A stretch of 37,749 nucleotides of DNA, taken from a virus. The translations under genes were made by a program, and so were the position numbers. This document shows, piece after piece, positions 8,167 to 13,898 of this stretch. The stretch covers positions 1 to 37,749 of IMG/VR virus record IMGVR_UViG_3300037258_000217; one strand, written 5' to 3'. Within the stretch, counting starts at the first letter, position 1, and every line of letters begins with the position of its first letter. The notes under the pieces are model-generated. The model was not told the DNA's origin and searched no databases. It saw nothing but the letters and a program-made list of their open reading frames with translations.

Positions 8167-8416
8167 ATGATGTTCCTAAAATATCTTTAATTTCAATGAA
8201 AGCGTAGTTGTTGTCTACGCGAGCATCATCTTTATATTTGCGCCAATGAGCGTTGCGGTTTTGCAAGAACCCGTATGCTTCTTTATCGTCCTCGTTAACT
8301 GCAACAACTTTTCCCCACGTAAGAGAGTCGTGGGATTTTTCCGGCACCGGAATGTCTCCCCATTCGGACGTGCCAAGTTCAACTAAGACTGTACCTCGCA
8401 TCGGCTCAATAATCAT
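8141..8416 (-). CDS. groES: GroES-type co-chaperonin, 91 aa
   Basis: A small beta-barrel lid for the chaperonin. It has the GroES layout: an early RGTVLVEL strand, a mobile-loop region with the hydrophobic IPV contact (about residues 22-24, replacing the usual IVL), TWGKVVAV, and the closing FIEIKDILG (residues 73-81), typical of GroES ends. It is slightly shorter than the usual ~95 residues and is divergent, with a more basic middle (NAHWRKYK). It overlaps groEL by 26 bases. The ATG lies 7 bases after a TATAAT, so the mRNA is leaderless or nearly so. Confidence 0.88.
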   Translation of the reverse strand: MIIEPMRGTVLVELGTSEWGDIPVPEKSHDSLTWGKVVAVNEDDKEAYGFLQNRNAHWRKYKDDARVDNNYAFIEIKDILGTSYANTTSTR

Positions 8417-8423
8417 TAATTTA

Positions 8424-8453
8424 ATTATAATGTTTCGGTTAGTAAATAGTCAA
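8424..8453 (-). promoter_or_regulatory. Early-class promoter of groES-groEL (site E, one mismatch in motif)
   Basis: On the minus strand: TTGACT (8448-8453), 18-bp spacer, TATAAT (8424-8429), then 7 bases to the groES ATG. The spacer contains ACCGAAAC (plus-strand GTTTCGGT, 8432-8439), one base off the ACCGAACC motif of the other early promoters, in the orientation seen at 5858-5865 and 2 bp from the -10. It lies back to back with promoter element 2 on the plus strand. Confidence 0.75.
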
Positions 8454-8481
8454 GCTTACATTTTTGCAACTTAACACAGTT

Positions 8482-8531
8482 TGGTATAATTATTTTGGAA
8501 GGTACTTGAGCCGAGTTATGGCTCTTTTTTT
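8482..8531 (+). promoter_or_regulatory. Compound promoter-hairpin element, copy 2
   Basis: Extended -10 TGG-TATAAT (8482-8490), 8 bp, AAGGTA (8499-8504), hairpin GAGCC / GGCTC (8508-8512 with 8520-8524), T-run 8525-8531. A weak -35-like TTGCAA (8464-8469) lies 15 bp upstream. The first gene starts 2 bases after the T-run (ATG 8534) with no Shine-Dalgarno of its own. Confidence 0.8.
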
Positions 8532-8533
8532 AT

Positions 8534-8680
8534 ATGAGTAACACGAAAGTCCAGTCAGCCTATAAGCGGTCGAAGAAAGCAGCCCACGCGGGGAGCGCCG
8601 TACAATCAGCGCTAAAAATTGCCGGACAAAATTCAAAGAACTTGAAGTCCCTCAAGATAAAACTAAAGTTTAAGGAGTAG
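8534..8680 (+). CDS. Small basic protein, 48 aa (KVQSA family member 1)
   Basis: A 48-residue, very Lys/Ser-rich protein: MSNTKVQSAYKRSKKA at the N-terminus and a Lys/Leu-rich C-terminus. It is the first gene of the operon driven by promoter element 2, and the next gene starts 2 bases after its stop. The N-terminus matches those of the next two proteins (KVQSAMKRTKK and KVQAAMKRSR), which makes a real gene very likely despite its size. It has no membrane segment. The charge suggests nucleic-acid or virion-core binding, but the function is unknown. Confidence 0.72.
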   Translation: MSNTKVQSAYKRSKKAAHAGSAVQSALKIAGQNSKNLKSLKIKLKFKE

Positions 8681-8682
8681 TT

Positions 8683-8853
8683 ATGGCCTCGAAAGTTCAA
8701 TCAGCAATGAAGCGGACAAAAAAGCACTGTCCGACTTGTACGTGTGCCGGTAACTCTACTCACGGTCCAGCTATTGGAAGTGGTAAAGGGTCAATAGGCA
8801 GCGGCCACGGCGGTATCGGTGGCGGAGTAGGAGCAGGTAATGGCGGCAAGTAA
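8683..8853 (+). CDS. Small basic Cys/Gly-rich protein, 56 aa (KVQSA family member 2)
   Basis: ATG with AAGGAG 6 bases upstream. The N-terminus MASKVQSAMKRTKK is shared with its neighbours. It is followed by a Cys cluster, HCPTCTC (residues 15-21), that could bind metal, and then a glycine-rich tail (IGSGHGGIGGGVGAGNGG). The tail differs completely from those of the flanking paralogues, so the three genes share only a head motif. The stop overlaps the next start by 14 bases. The function is unknown. Confidence 0.7.
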   Translation: MASKVQSAMKRTKKHCPTCTCAGNSTHGPAIGSGKGSIGSGHGGIGGGVGAGNGGK

Positions 8854-9046
8854 GGTTCAGGCAGCGATGAAGCGTTCTCGATTAGTGAAACAGGCTCGTA
8901 AAGGGCATGATTTCGGAAAGAAAAACGTAAAGGGTAAAACCGGATTTAAGAATGTGGAGAATAAAGCGGCTAAAGAATATGGAAGCAAAGAGGCCGGTGA
9001 ACGTGTCGCCGGTGCCTTATTCTGGAAGATGCACGGGAAAAAGTAA
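8840..9046 (+). CDS. Small basic protein, 68 aa (KVQSA family member 3)
   Basis: It starts inside the end of the previous gene, with GGAG about 6 bases before the ATG. The N-terminus MAASKVQAAMKRSR repeats the shared head motif. The rest is strongly basic (KKNVKGKTGFKN, ENKAAKEYGSKEAGERVAG) and ends with a hydrophobic ALFWKMHGKK. It may be a nucleic-acid-binding or capsid-internal protein, by charge only. No known family is recognised. Confidence 0.72.
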   Translation: MAASKVQAAMKRSRLVKQARKGHDFGKKNVKGKTGFKNVENKAAKEYGSKEAGERVAGALFWKMHGKK

Positions 9047-9048
9047 TC

Positions 9049-9357
9049 ATGAGTGGAATTAAATCAGTCTTAAACCAAGCAAGCCGATATTCAGACAGCG
9101 GTGTTAAACAACCCAAGAACTGGCCGCCGACATATCAGGATGTCATGATGCGCGTAAAACATACGTCGGACTCTGTCGAGTACAACAAAGACCACGCTGA
9201 AGACCATTTAGCTGAATTGATTTCTCAACTCGGAAAACTTGCCGAAGTTGACCGGGGAAAGGCGCAAGAACTGGCCCAGAAAGTTTGTTCGTTTCTGGAC
9301 AAAACTTACAAACAAGTAGAAATGTATAAAGGGCAGCCAGAAGACCGAGAAGCGTAG
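9049..9357 (+). CDS. Hypothetical helical protein, 102 aa
   Basis: It starts 2 bases after the preceding stop. The protein is predominantly helical and charged; residues ~45-95 (HAEDHLAELISQLGKLAEV to VCSFLDKTYKQVEMYKG) form amphipathic helices. There is no membrane segment and no motif I can name. It sits at the head of the small membrane-protein run, and its TAG shares a base with the GTG of the next gene (9357). It could be a regulator or partner of the lysis proteins. Confidence 0.65.
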   Translation: MSGIKSVLNQASRYSDSGVKQPKNWPPTYQDVMMRVKHTSDSVEYNKDHAEDHLAELISQLGKLAEVDRGKAQELAQKVCSFLDKTYKQVEMYKGQPEDREA

Positions 9358-9599
9358 TGACTAATGGCAAGCCGACAAATAGCGACATCTATCAACAACT
9401 TACAGACATGGAAAGTCGCCTGCTAACTCGCATTGACCGAGTCAATGATAAAGTTGAGGGTGTGAAAGATACAGTAGCCACTTTAAGCACCAAGCAAGCG
9501 GTCAACGCCACCAAGGTCGGAGCACTTGTTACCGGCTTGGCTCTTATCGTCAGCACCGCTGTAACAGTCTTCGTTAATGGAATTACGGGTAGGAAATGA
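9357..9599 (+). CDS. XhlA-like small membrane protein, holin candidate
   Basis: 80 residues from a GTG that shares a base with the upstream stop. A polar coiled coil (residues ~9-45, YQQLTDMESRLLTRIDRVNDK) precedes one C-terminal membrane segment (about 54-75, GALVTGLALIVSTAVTVFV) and a short basic end. This is the layout of XhlA-type holin-associated haemolysin proteins. It would act in the host membrane at lysis. It is followed by three more small membrane proteins in overlapping frames. The assignment rests on architecture, not on a specific motif. Confidence 0.6.
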   Translation: MTNGKPTNSDIYQQLTDMESRLLTRIDRVNDKVEGVKDTVATLSTKQAVNATKVGALVTGLALIVSTAVTVFVNGITGRK

Positions 9600-9916
9600 A
9601 GCTGAACTTTCATCCCTTCCAAACCGTTCAGGAGTTCGTGCTCTACGCTTTCCTGATACTGGTACTGGTTCTGCAAATAGTTACCAATCTTCAGGTAAAG
9701 CAACTGCTCAATAACCACACCCAGACCATTCAGTTACAGGAAAAGCAAACGGAGCAAGTTAAACTAAACCAGCTCAACAACTCGAAGGCACTCGAAACAT
9801 TTATTAGAGATGGCTTGGTGTGTATTTTCACAACAGCCCCCGACCCGTCGGCTACCAAGGCCCAAATAACGAACGAAGTCGATAACTGCTTCCAGAACAC
9901 ACCGGAAATTAAATGA
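9596..9916 (+). CDS. Single-span membrane protein with coiled coil, 106 aa
   Basis: ATGA overlap with the preceding gene. There is one N-terminal membrane helix (residues ~14-32, EFVLYAFLILVLVLQIV), then a Gln/Asn-rich coiled coil (33-70) and a C-terminal part with two cysteines that could form a disulphide outside the membrane. N-anchor plus external coil resembles an inner-membrane spanin or an anchored holin accessory. With no partner lipoprotein visible, a spanin pair is not proven. Confidence 0.62.
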   Translation: MKLNFHPFQTVQEFVLYAFLILVLVLQIVTNLQVKQLLNNHTQTIQLQEKQTEQVKLNQLNNSKALETFIRDGLVCIFTTAPDPSATKAQITNEVDNCFQNTPEIK

Positions 9917-10230
9917 AGCGGATTAACGAATGGTTAGCACAATATCTGGGCAACAAGCTTAGTTCAATGTCGTTTTTTTGGTTCTGCGTCCTCCTTGACT
10001 TAGTAGAATTACCCCCGCTCTTTAAGGCCCATTCGGTCGTAGCTTGGTGTACTTACGTCAGCCAAACGGTTATCCAACTTTTAGCACTTCCACTATTGGG
10101 TGCCCAGAATAGATTACAAAACAAACTTCATGAAGAAACCCACCGGAAACTCGACGCGCAGGAATTTAGTCACGAGCAACTGCACAGTAAGTTGGAAAAG
10201 TTGAGTAAGCAGATAAAGGAGAAGTTATGA
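9913..10230 (+). CDS. Two-span membrane protein, holin-like, 105 aa
   Basis: Two hydrophobic segments (about residues 19-36, SMSFFWFCVLLDLVELPPLF, and 43-62, VAWCTYVSQTVIQLLALPLL), then a GAQNRLQ turn and a charged coiled coil to the end. The SQTxxQLLxLPLLxxQN pattern resembles a family of phage membrane proteins often found near lysins. A holin or antiholin role in the inner membrane is plausible. It overlaps both neighbours by 4 bases. Confidence 0.62.
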   Translation: MKRINEWLAQYLGNKLSSMSFFWFCVLLDLVELPPLFKAHSVVAWCTYVSQTVIQLLALPLLGAQNRLQNKLHEETHRKLDAQEFSHEQLHSKLEKLSKQIKEKL

Positions 10231-10538
10231 CTATTACGATTACAAAAATCAGCAAATCCGAATGGGGGAAAGTCGGAAAGGTTTTCCTGTGGCTGGTGTT
10301 GTCCGGCGCACTTGCCGGGGTAACGGCGCTTGCCACTAGCGATAAAAACTACTTGGCTACTATGCCGATGTTCAATATTGTCATTGTTGCTCTTTCTCAA
10401 CTGTTCCAGAGCGAGGAAACACAGGCACAAGTGGCAATCCCCACGGCTATTAAGCCGGAGGTGGACCAACTTGTCGCTGAAGTTGAGAAGAAAATACCCC
10501 CAACTCCGCCACAAGTCGGAACCACTCCGGGGAATTAA
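10227..10538 (+). CDS. Small membrane protein, 103 aa, last gene of the lysis-type cluster
   Basis: Two hydrophobic stretches (about residues 18-37, KVFLWLVLSGALAGVTALA, and 47-61, MFNIVIVALSQLF), then a polar, Pro-rich C-terminal tail (KKIPPTPPQVG). The layout fits a small holin with a cytoplasmic tail. It overlaps the 3' end of the minus-strand HNH gene by 89 bases (10450-10538), so the two operons converge with shared coding sequence and no separate terminator. Confidence 0.6.
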   Translation: MTITITKISKSEWGKVGKVFLWLVLSGALAGVTALATSDKNYLATMPMFNIVIVALSQLFQSEETQAQVAIPTAIKPEVDQLVAEVEKKIPPTPPQVGTTPGN

Positions 10539-10953
10539 TAAGTTCCGCCAACCGTGGATAAAAGAGTGCCATTTGATAAATGGTATTTGACCGTTTGAGC
10601 TTATTACAAGGCGCACAGGCCGCTTTTACGTTGGCAAGCACGTATTTTAGCTCCGGGTACTTAGAACGCGGGAAAACGTGCTCCAGCTGTAGCTCCTCGT
10701 AGGTTAGAACCTTCGGGCAGCCTTTGCTAATTTGTAAGTAACAAACCCAAAACCCTTCCGCATTGGGCGGATTAATCGCATGCCATTTTTTATGAAAAAT
10801 CCCATAACGCTCCTCCTCTTTTTGGGACCGGAGGCGAAGGGGTTTCCTTTGTCTTAGTGAAGGTCGGCGGAGGTTATAACAATTTATTGCATAATGTCCG
10901 GTTCTACCGCAGTTTTTACATGGCTTTATGGGATGGCTTTTTTTCCGAGCCAT
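10450..10953 (-). CDS. HNH endonuclease with N-terminal zinc knuckle, 167 aa
   Basis: Residues 12-25 form a CCHC zinc knuckle (Cys12, Cys15, His20, Cys25; CX2CX4HX4C). A central HNH fold has Cys71/Cys79 and Cys113/Cys116 as likely structural zinc ligands, with LEHVFPRSKYPELKYVLANVKAAC carrying His92 and Asn108. HNH enzymes nick or cut DNA; phage versions are homing nucleases or assist packaging and host-DNA attack. A strong Shine-Dalgarno (GGAGG) precedes the ATG. It closes the leftward early region and overlaps the plus-strand membrane protein gene at its 3' end. The zinc-knuckle fusion is unusual. Confidence 0.85.
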   Translation of the reverse strand: MARKKSHPIKPCKNCGRTGHYAINCYNLRRPSLRQRKPLRLRSQKEEERYGIFHKKWHAINPPNAEGFWVCYLQISKGCPKVLTYEELQLEHVFPRSKYPELKYVLANVKAACAPCNKLKRSNTIYQMALFYPRLAELINSPEWFRLVAELGVFSSQLQRQVGPPPA

Positions 10954-11039
10954 CGCCCTCCTCTAATACGCTCCTCGTTGTTATGTGCCATCGGTAGCGT
11001 CCACACTAGGTCAAGCAAATTTAAAGTGGCACCGTTCAT
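10926..11039 (-). CDS. Possible small protein, 37 aa
   Basis: A short frame with GGGGGAG about 10 bases before the ATG, starting 6 bases after the upstream stop and overlapping the HNH start by 28 bases. It begins MNGATLNLLDLVWTLPM and ends in a basic GKKAIP. It fills an otherwise empty ~90-base gap in a tightly packed operon, which is its main support. No family is recognised. Confidence 0.35.
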   Translation of the reverse strand: MNGATLNLLDLVWTLPMAHNNEERIRGGRWLGKKAIP

Positions 11040-11045
11040 GATGCT

Positions 11046-11237
11046 TTACTCCCCCTTGGTACTTTCAGCTTTACGTTTCCGGCGTGCCGCCACGGACCGC
11101 TTGCCCATTTCCGAATTAAACTTACGGAGGGCCTCTTTGTCCATATTTTTGAAATTAGCGGGCGACTTCAGCGCTGACGCTTTCCCTGCTTTTCGAGATA
11201 TTTCAATAGTGCGTTCATCTCCCTTCTTAAAAACCAT
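11046..11237 (-). CDS. Small basic protein, 63 aa
   Basis: AAGGAG lies 6-7 bases before the ATG. The protein is very Lys/Arg-rich: MVFKKGDERTIEISRKAGKA, then SPANFKNMDKEALRKFNSEMG and a basic end, RSVAARRKRK. The SRKAGKA…MGKRSVAARR pattern resembles small KGG-type phage and stress proteins with unknown or nucleic-acid-related roles. It is part of the leftward early operon. A possible extended -10 (TGG-TATATT on minus, 11259-11267) lies upstream, over the previous gene's stop. Confidence 0.65.
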   Translation of the reverse strand: MVFKKGDERTIEISRKAGKASALKSPANFKNMDKEALRKFNSEMGKRSVAARRKRKAESTKGE

Positions 11238-11255
11238 ATCAACTCCTTAGCTTAG

Positions 11256-11591
11256 TTAAATATACCATTGCATTTTTGGTTTAGGCGCAGCAACTTCAAG
11301 TAATGCTGTCTGCGCTGTGCCTGAAGTTGCGGAAGTTGCGGTTGCGGAAGTTGTAGACGAAACGATGGTTTCAGCGCTGTGGCGCTCAGTCTTTAAGCGC
11401 CGTGCCATGTATTTACCGCTTCGCTTACTTTCCAATTTTCCCATTTTACCCAGTTCTGACATTCGGGCGGATGCTTCATAGCCAACGAAATTATTTGTAG
11501 CGGCACCGGCACTCATAATCTCGTGAGGCAGCCACCACTTCGCCGGGTCGCTCTGCATTATTGCCAGAACCTTTTCTTGTTGAGTTCTCAT
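11256..11591 (-). CDS. Winged-helix DNA-binding protein, 111 aa (candidate early regulator)
   Basis: Residues ~1-68 look like a winged helix: helix 1 MRTQQEKVLAIMQS, a WWLPHEIMSAG helix, recognition-type helix YEASARMSELGKMG, and a wing/strand LESKRSGKYMARRL. The C-terminal ~40 residues are a low-complexity Ser/Thr/Ala tail ending WYI. AAGGGG precedes the ATG by 7 bases. It lies in the operon of early promoter C, whose -10 overlaps a palindrome. No other clear DNA-binding regulator is seen, so it is a reasonable but untested candidate for the protein that reads GGTTCGGT. Confidence 0.65.
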   Translation of the reverse strand: MRTQQEKVLAIMQSDPAKWWLPHEIMSAGAATNNFVGYEASARMSELGKMGKLESKRSGKYMARRLKTERHSAETIVSSTTSATATSATSGTAQTALLEVAAPKPKMQWYI

Positions 11592-11601
11592 ACATTTCCC
11601 C

Positions 11602-11790
11602 TTACTGCTCGTAACTTAATTTTTTTTCTACTTCATCGGTAAACTCTCGTAAGGCTTCAAGAAAGTCGGCGGCTGTTCCTTTGAAGCCGTACCCCGATAC
11701 TGAATAGCCGCTCGCTAGTATGTCGAACGATAAGTTTACTTTGCCTTTGTTGAATACTATTCTTTTCGTTGTTTTTACGGTTAGGTTCAT
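11602..11790 (-). CDS. Hypothetical protein, 62 aa
   Basis: First gene after early promoter C, with AGGAG 7 bases before the ATG. The first half is beta-like and basic (NLTVKTTKRIVFNKGKVNLSFDI), with a Gly/Tyr-rich middle (SGYSVSGYGFKG) and a C-terminal acidic helix (ADFLEALREFTDEVEKKL). It has no metal or catalytic motif. Its small size and first place in an early operon fit a host-takeover or regulatory protein, but nothing more specific can be said. Confidence 0.68.
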   Translation of the reverse strand: MNLTVKTTKRIVFNKGKVNLSFDILASGYSVSGYGFKGTAADFLEALREFTDEVEKKLSYEQ

Positions 11791-11808
11791 GATGACTCCT
11801 AATTTAGC

Positions 11809-11825
11809 TTATACTTAAAGTATAA
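11809..11825. promoter_or_regulatory. Palindrome over the -10 of early promoter C (operator candidate)
   Basis: A 17-bp perfect inverted repeat: TTATACTT, one central base, AAGTATAA. It covers the whole -10 box of the leftward promoter (11819-11824) and touches the GGTTCGGT motif at 11825-11832. A dimeric repressor bound here would block the promoter. The other early promoters do not have this palindrome. Confidence 0.5.
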
Positions 11826-11848
11826 CCGAACCACCTATTATGTGTCAA
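11819..11848 (-). promoter_or_regulatory. Early-class promoter C (62-aa / winged-helix operon)
   Basis: On the minus strand: TTGACA (11843-11848), 18-bp spacer, TATACT (11819-11824). The spacer ends in GGTTCGGT (plus-strand ACCGAACC, 11825-11832), directly against the -10. AGGAG and the ATG at 11790 follow, so this transcript has a normal leader. The -35 overlaps the end of a 23-codon frame (11838-11909). Confidence 0.82.
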
Positions 11849-11909
11849 TACGTTTTTTCCAGTTTCTTTTTTCCCCCATACGCTTCAGAATTTCCTCTAG
11901 TGACTCCAT
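11838..11909 (-). CDS. Possible basic micropeptide, 23 aa
   Basis: Frame MESLEEILKRMGEKRNWKKR then IDT, an amphipathic, basic helix. The ATG overlaps the last codons of the helicase gene, and AGGGAG lies 9 bases upstream, so it would be translated from the replication operon mRNA. Its stop falls within the -35 region of promoter C. The good ribosome site and filled gap support it; its short length keeps confidence low. Confidence 0.4.
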   Translation of the reverse strand: MESLEEILKRMGEKRNWKKRIDT

Positions 11910-12784
11910 GGTGTTGTTCTCCCTTCGGCCTTTTCCGTTATTTTGGTTTGGTCAAAGTTAAGAACAATTTCGTTATCATTTGGGTCAAATCCCCGATTTC
12001 GATTTTTCTGTATCAGGATAGATAGGTCGCCTTCCTGTGTGCGGCCGCCGAGCAGCACAATATCGGCGTCTTGCCCAATGAATGAGCTGCCGCGTAAATC
12101 TTCCATGGTGATGTCTTTGTCAGTTTTACGAACGTGGCTCACCAGTATTACGGGTACGTTATATTTTTCGGCGGCGATGTGCAGTTCCTTAGTAACCGCG
12201 CCTAGTACCTCGCTTTGGTGGTCGGACTCACGAACGAAGTAATGCAGGTGGTCAATCACCACCAAACTTGGAGTAAAAAGCTGGCAAAACGCTTTCATTA
12301 ATCCGTTGATGTCGCGCCACTCCAATCGGTCAGTCTTCTGGTAGGCGATATTGGTTGCGGCGGAGTAGTAGTTGTCCGTGTCGCCACCGTGCAGGTGGAG
12401 CAAACGTGTGGTCATCTGCCGCCGCGTCATTTCCAGCGTAACGAACAACACCGGCTTCCCGCGCACGGCTACGTTGCTGGCGATGTTTAACGCCAACGCC
12501 GACTTACCAACAGAAGTTTTTGCGGCGATAACAGTAACTTCCCCCCCTACAAGCCCAAGCATTAAGCGGTCCAGCGACGGATAGCCAGTACTAATCCCCA
12601 CCATTTTTCCCCAACTCTTGTATGCTTCCAACGCTTCTTCGGTGAAGTCAACGGCTAGAGAGAAATCGTAGTGCCGTTTTCGGTCAATAAGTTTGTCGGC
12701 TTGGCCGGTCGCCAAATATTTGAGCGTTTTTATTTTTCCTTCCTCCGTCATTTTGTCCAATTTAATTTTTAAGTAATCGTCCAT
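11897..12784 (-). CDS. DnaB/RecA-fold replicative helicase, 295 aa
   Basis: A RecA-fold motor with AAKTSVGKSALAL (Walker A, residues 88-95), an LEMTRRQM motif (117-124), Walker B SLVVIDHLH (Asp178), VSHVRK (sensor His217), DLRGSSFIGQDADIVLL (229-245) and IQKNRNRG (258-265). These match the C-terminal ATPase domain of DnaB-type hexameric helicases. The usual ~150-residue DnaB N-terminal domain is reduced to ~60 residues, so it is a short phage-type version. Its ATG overlaps the stop of the 82-aa gene, which follows the initiator. It should unwind the phage origin and recruit host primase and polymerase, because no phage copies are seen. Confidence 0.9.
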   Translation of the reverse strand: MDDYLKIKLDKMTEEGKIKTLKYLATGQADKLIDRKRHYDFSLAVDFTEEALEAYKSWGKMVGISTGYPSLDRLMLGLVGGEVTVIAAKTSVGKSALALNIASNVAVRGKPVLFVTLEMTRRQMTTRLLHLHGGDTDNYYSAATNIAYQKTDRLEWRDINGLMKAFCQLFTPSLVVIDHLHYFVRESDHQSEVLGAVTKELHIAAEKYNVPVILVSHVRKTDKDITMEDLRGSSFIGQDADIVLLGGRTQEGDLSILIQKNRNRGFDPNDNEIVLNFDQTKITEKAEGRTTPWSH

Positions 12785-13032
12785 TATATTTCTCCTTCTA
12801 AAATTTCATTAATTTTTTTCGCGTAACACTCCACGACCACCGAACTGTCGTAACGGACCCCTTTCTCCGCAAAGGCTGTTTGGAGTTTTCTACCGCCAGC
12901 AACCACTTCTCGACAACGCGGAATATCTTTTTCTACGGTGCGCCGAATGCACAACATTTCGTAAGTGCAGTTGTCCGGCATCGGGCGGTCGCCGAACTCA
13001 GTTGCCCACAGCGCCGGGTTAATGAGGCTCAT
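12784..13032 (-). CDS. Hypothetical replication-operon protein, 82 aa (helicase-loader candidate)
   Basis: It lies between initiator and helicase with overlapping stop/start codons on both sides and GGGAGG 5 bases before its ATG. N-terminus INPALWATEFGDRPMPDNC; then a helical region with two more cysteines (EMLCIRRTV, PRCREVVAGGRK) and a C-terminal amphipathic helix. There is no ATP-binding motif, so a classical DnaC-type loader is excluded. A small adaptor between initiator and helicase is a positional guess. Confidence 0.62.
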   Translation of the reverse strand: MSLINPALWATEFGDRPMPDNCTYEMLCIRRTVEKDIPRCREVVAGGRKLQTAFAEKGVRYDSSVVVECYAKKINEILEGEI

Positions 13033-13733
13033 CAGTACCTCCCTCGCCGCGTGGGCACCGCAACCATCTTGGTAGCGTTGAGCATGGCGTCAATCCGCTG
13101 GCTTTGGCTCATAAGGAACCGGATGTTGAACGGGGTGCCGTTTTTGTTAGCTCCGTTGAACCACGCATCCTTTGCGGCAACGGTAATGGCGGTTTTGATT
13201 TCTTCTAAGGTGAAGGTCTCAAGCCTTGCGTGTATTGCCGTCATAAGTTCCGGCACCGGCCTGTAGCTTGTACTAAAGGCTTCGTTGTAGAAGGCAACAA
13301 CTTCATCAGCTGTGGGTGAGTTGCTGTCTGTAATAGTTGCTGTATATGGTTTGTTCCTTTTTGTCACTAACCCATCTGTACCCGTTAGTTCCTTTTTGTC
13401 ACTAACCAAAGCCTCCTTAGTTACCAAACGTAATAACCGGAAATGCTTGGTAGGGAACCCATTGGCTTTCATTATTTTTGTCTCAATATAGCCCGCCGCT
13501 TCAAGTTTGGTATAAGCGGGCATCAGTTGCTTTTTTGTTAGGGCGAGCCTTTCTCCCATTTCGTCGTAACTTTTCCAAATCCACCCATCCTGACGCTTTC
13601 CTCTGCCCACCCAAAACGCCAACTCGTCATACACTAGCGCCGCATTAATGCCGACTTCTTGTGCTATGCCGAAGTTGAAGCTCCGGGTTTGGCTGTAATC
13701 GAATGTTTGTGTTGTCGCATTTATTTTGTTCAT
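13032..13733 (-). CDS. Replication initiator / replisome organiser (winged helix + phage rep-organiser-like C-terminus)
   Basis: 233 residues from ATG 13733, chosen over 13781 because GGAAGG lies about 9 bases upstream. The N-terminal ~110 residues form a winged helix of the phage replication-initiator kind (IAQEVGINAALVYDELAFWV, YDEMGERLALTKKQLMPAYTKLEAAGYIE). After a low-complexity linker (~115-150), the C-terminal ~80 residues (VVAFYNEAFSTSYRPVPEL … ITVAAKDAWFNG … FLMSQSQRIDAMLN) resemble the conserved domain of phage replisome organisers and DnaD-like proteins. It should bind the origin and bring in the helicase. The linker codons contain a 20-bp direct repeat in two frames, a candidate origin within the gene. 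Confidence 0.78.
   Translation of the reverse strand: MNKINATTQTFDYSQTRSFNFGIAQEVGINAALVYDELAFWVGRGKRQDGWIWKSYDEMGERLALTKKQLMPAYTKLEAAGYIETKIMKANGFPTKHFRLLRLVTKEALVSDKKELTGTDGLVTKRNKPYTATITDSNSPTADEVVAFYNEAFSTSYRPVPELMTAIHARLETFTLEEIKTAITVAAKDAWFNGANKNGTPFNIRFLMSQSQRIDAMLNATKMVAVPTRRGRY
13353..13407. repeat. Two iteron-like 20-bp direct repeats inside the initiator gene (candidate origin)
   Basis: Bases 13353-13372 and 13388-13407 are identical (GTTCCTTTTTGTCACTAACC), 35 bp apart start to start. They encode different residues because they fall in different reading frames (VSDKKEL and LVTKRNK), so the DNA and not the protein is conserved. A degenerate third copy may begin near 13411. Placement in the linker codons of an initiator gene mirrors lambda O and several replisome-organiser phages, whose origins lie inside the initiator gene. 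Confidence 0.6.
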
Positions 13734-13898
13734 AAATAACAACCTTCCTGCATGCATCAGTCCGGTTGTCTCCCACTCCATTCTTAAGCTTGCTTGTAAA
13801 ACAAAAAACTCGGCCCCCAGTGAGACCGAGACCGAGTTTTCTATTTACGATTATTCGTAATGGTATCGTAACTTCCATCTCACTGACGTTACATTATT
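13734..13898 (-). promoter_or_regulatory. Long untranslated leader of the replication operon with attenuator-like hairpin
   Basis: Between promoter B and the initiator ATG lies a ~165-base leader without a convincing gene. It holds a 9-bp perfect inverted repeat (13805-13813 with 13832-13840, AAAACTCGG / CCGAGTTTT, 18-base loop). Read leftward it ends in a T-rich tract (GAGTTTTTTG), the form of an intrinsic terminator. It would terminate the operon's own transcript before the initiator unless overridden; read rightward it has a shorter T-run. A 77-codon leftward frame here runs through the hairpin and into the initiator gene in another frame, and is treated as spurious. Confidence 0.55.

Noticed and set aside
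11259-11267. Extended -10-like TGG-TATATT on minus upstream of the 63-aa gene
   Set aside because: No AAGGTA-hairpin, no -35 and within an operon already served by promoter C; too weak to list as a promoter.
13645-13878. 77-codon minus-strand frame in the leader of the replication operon
   Set aside because: It runs through the terminator-like hairpin and into the initiator gene in another frame, and its sequence is not protein-like.
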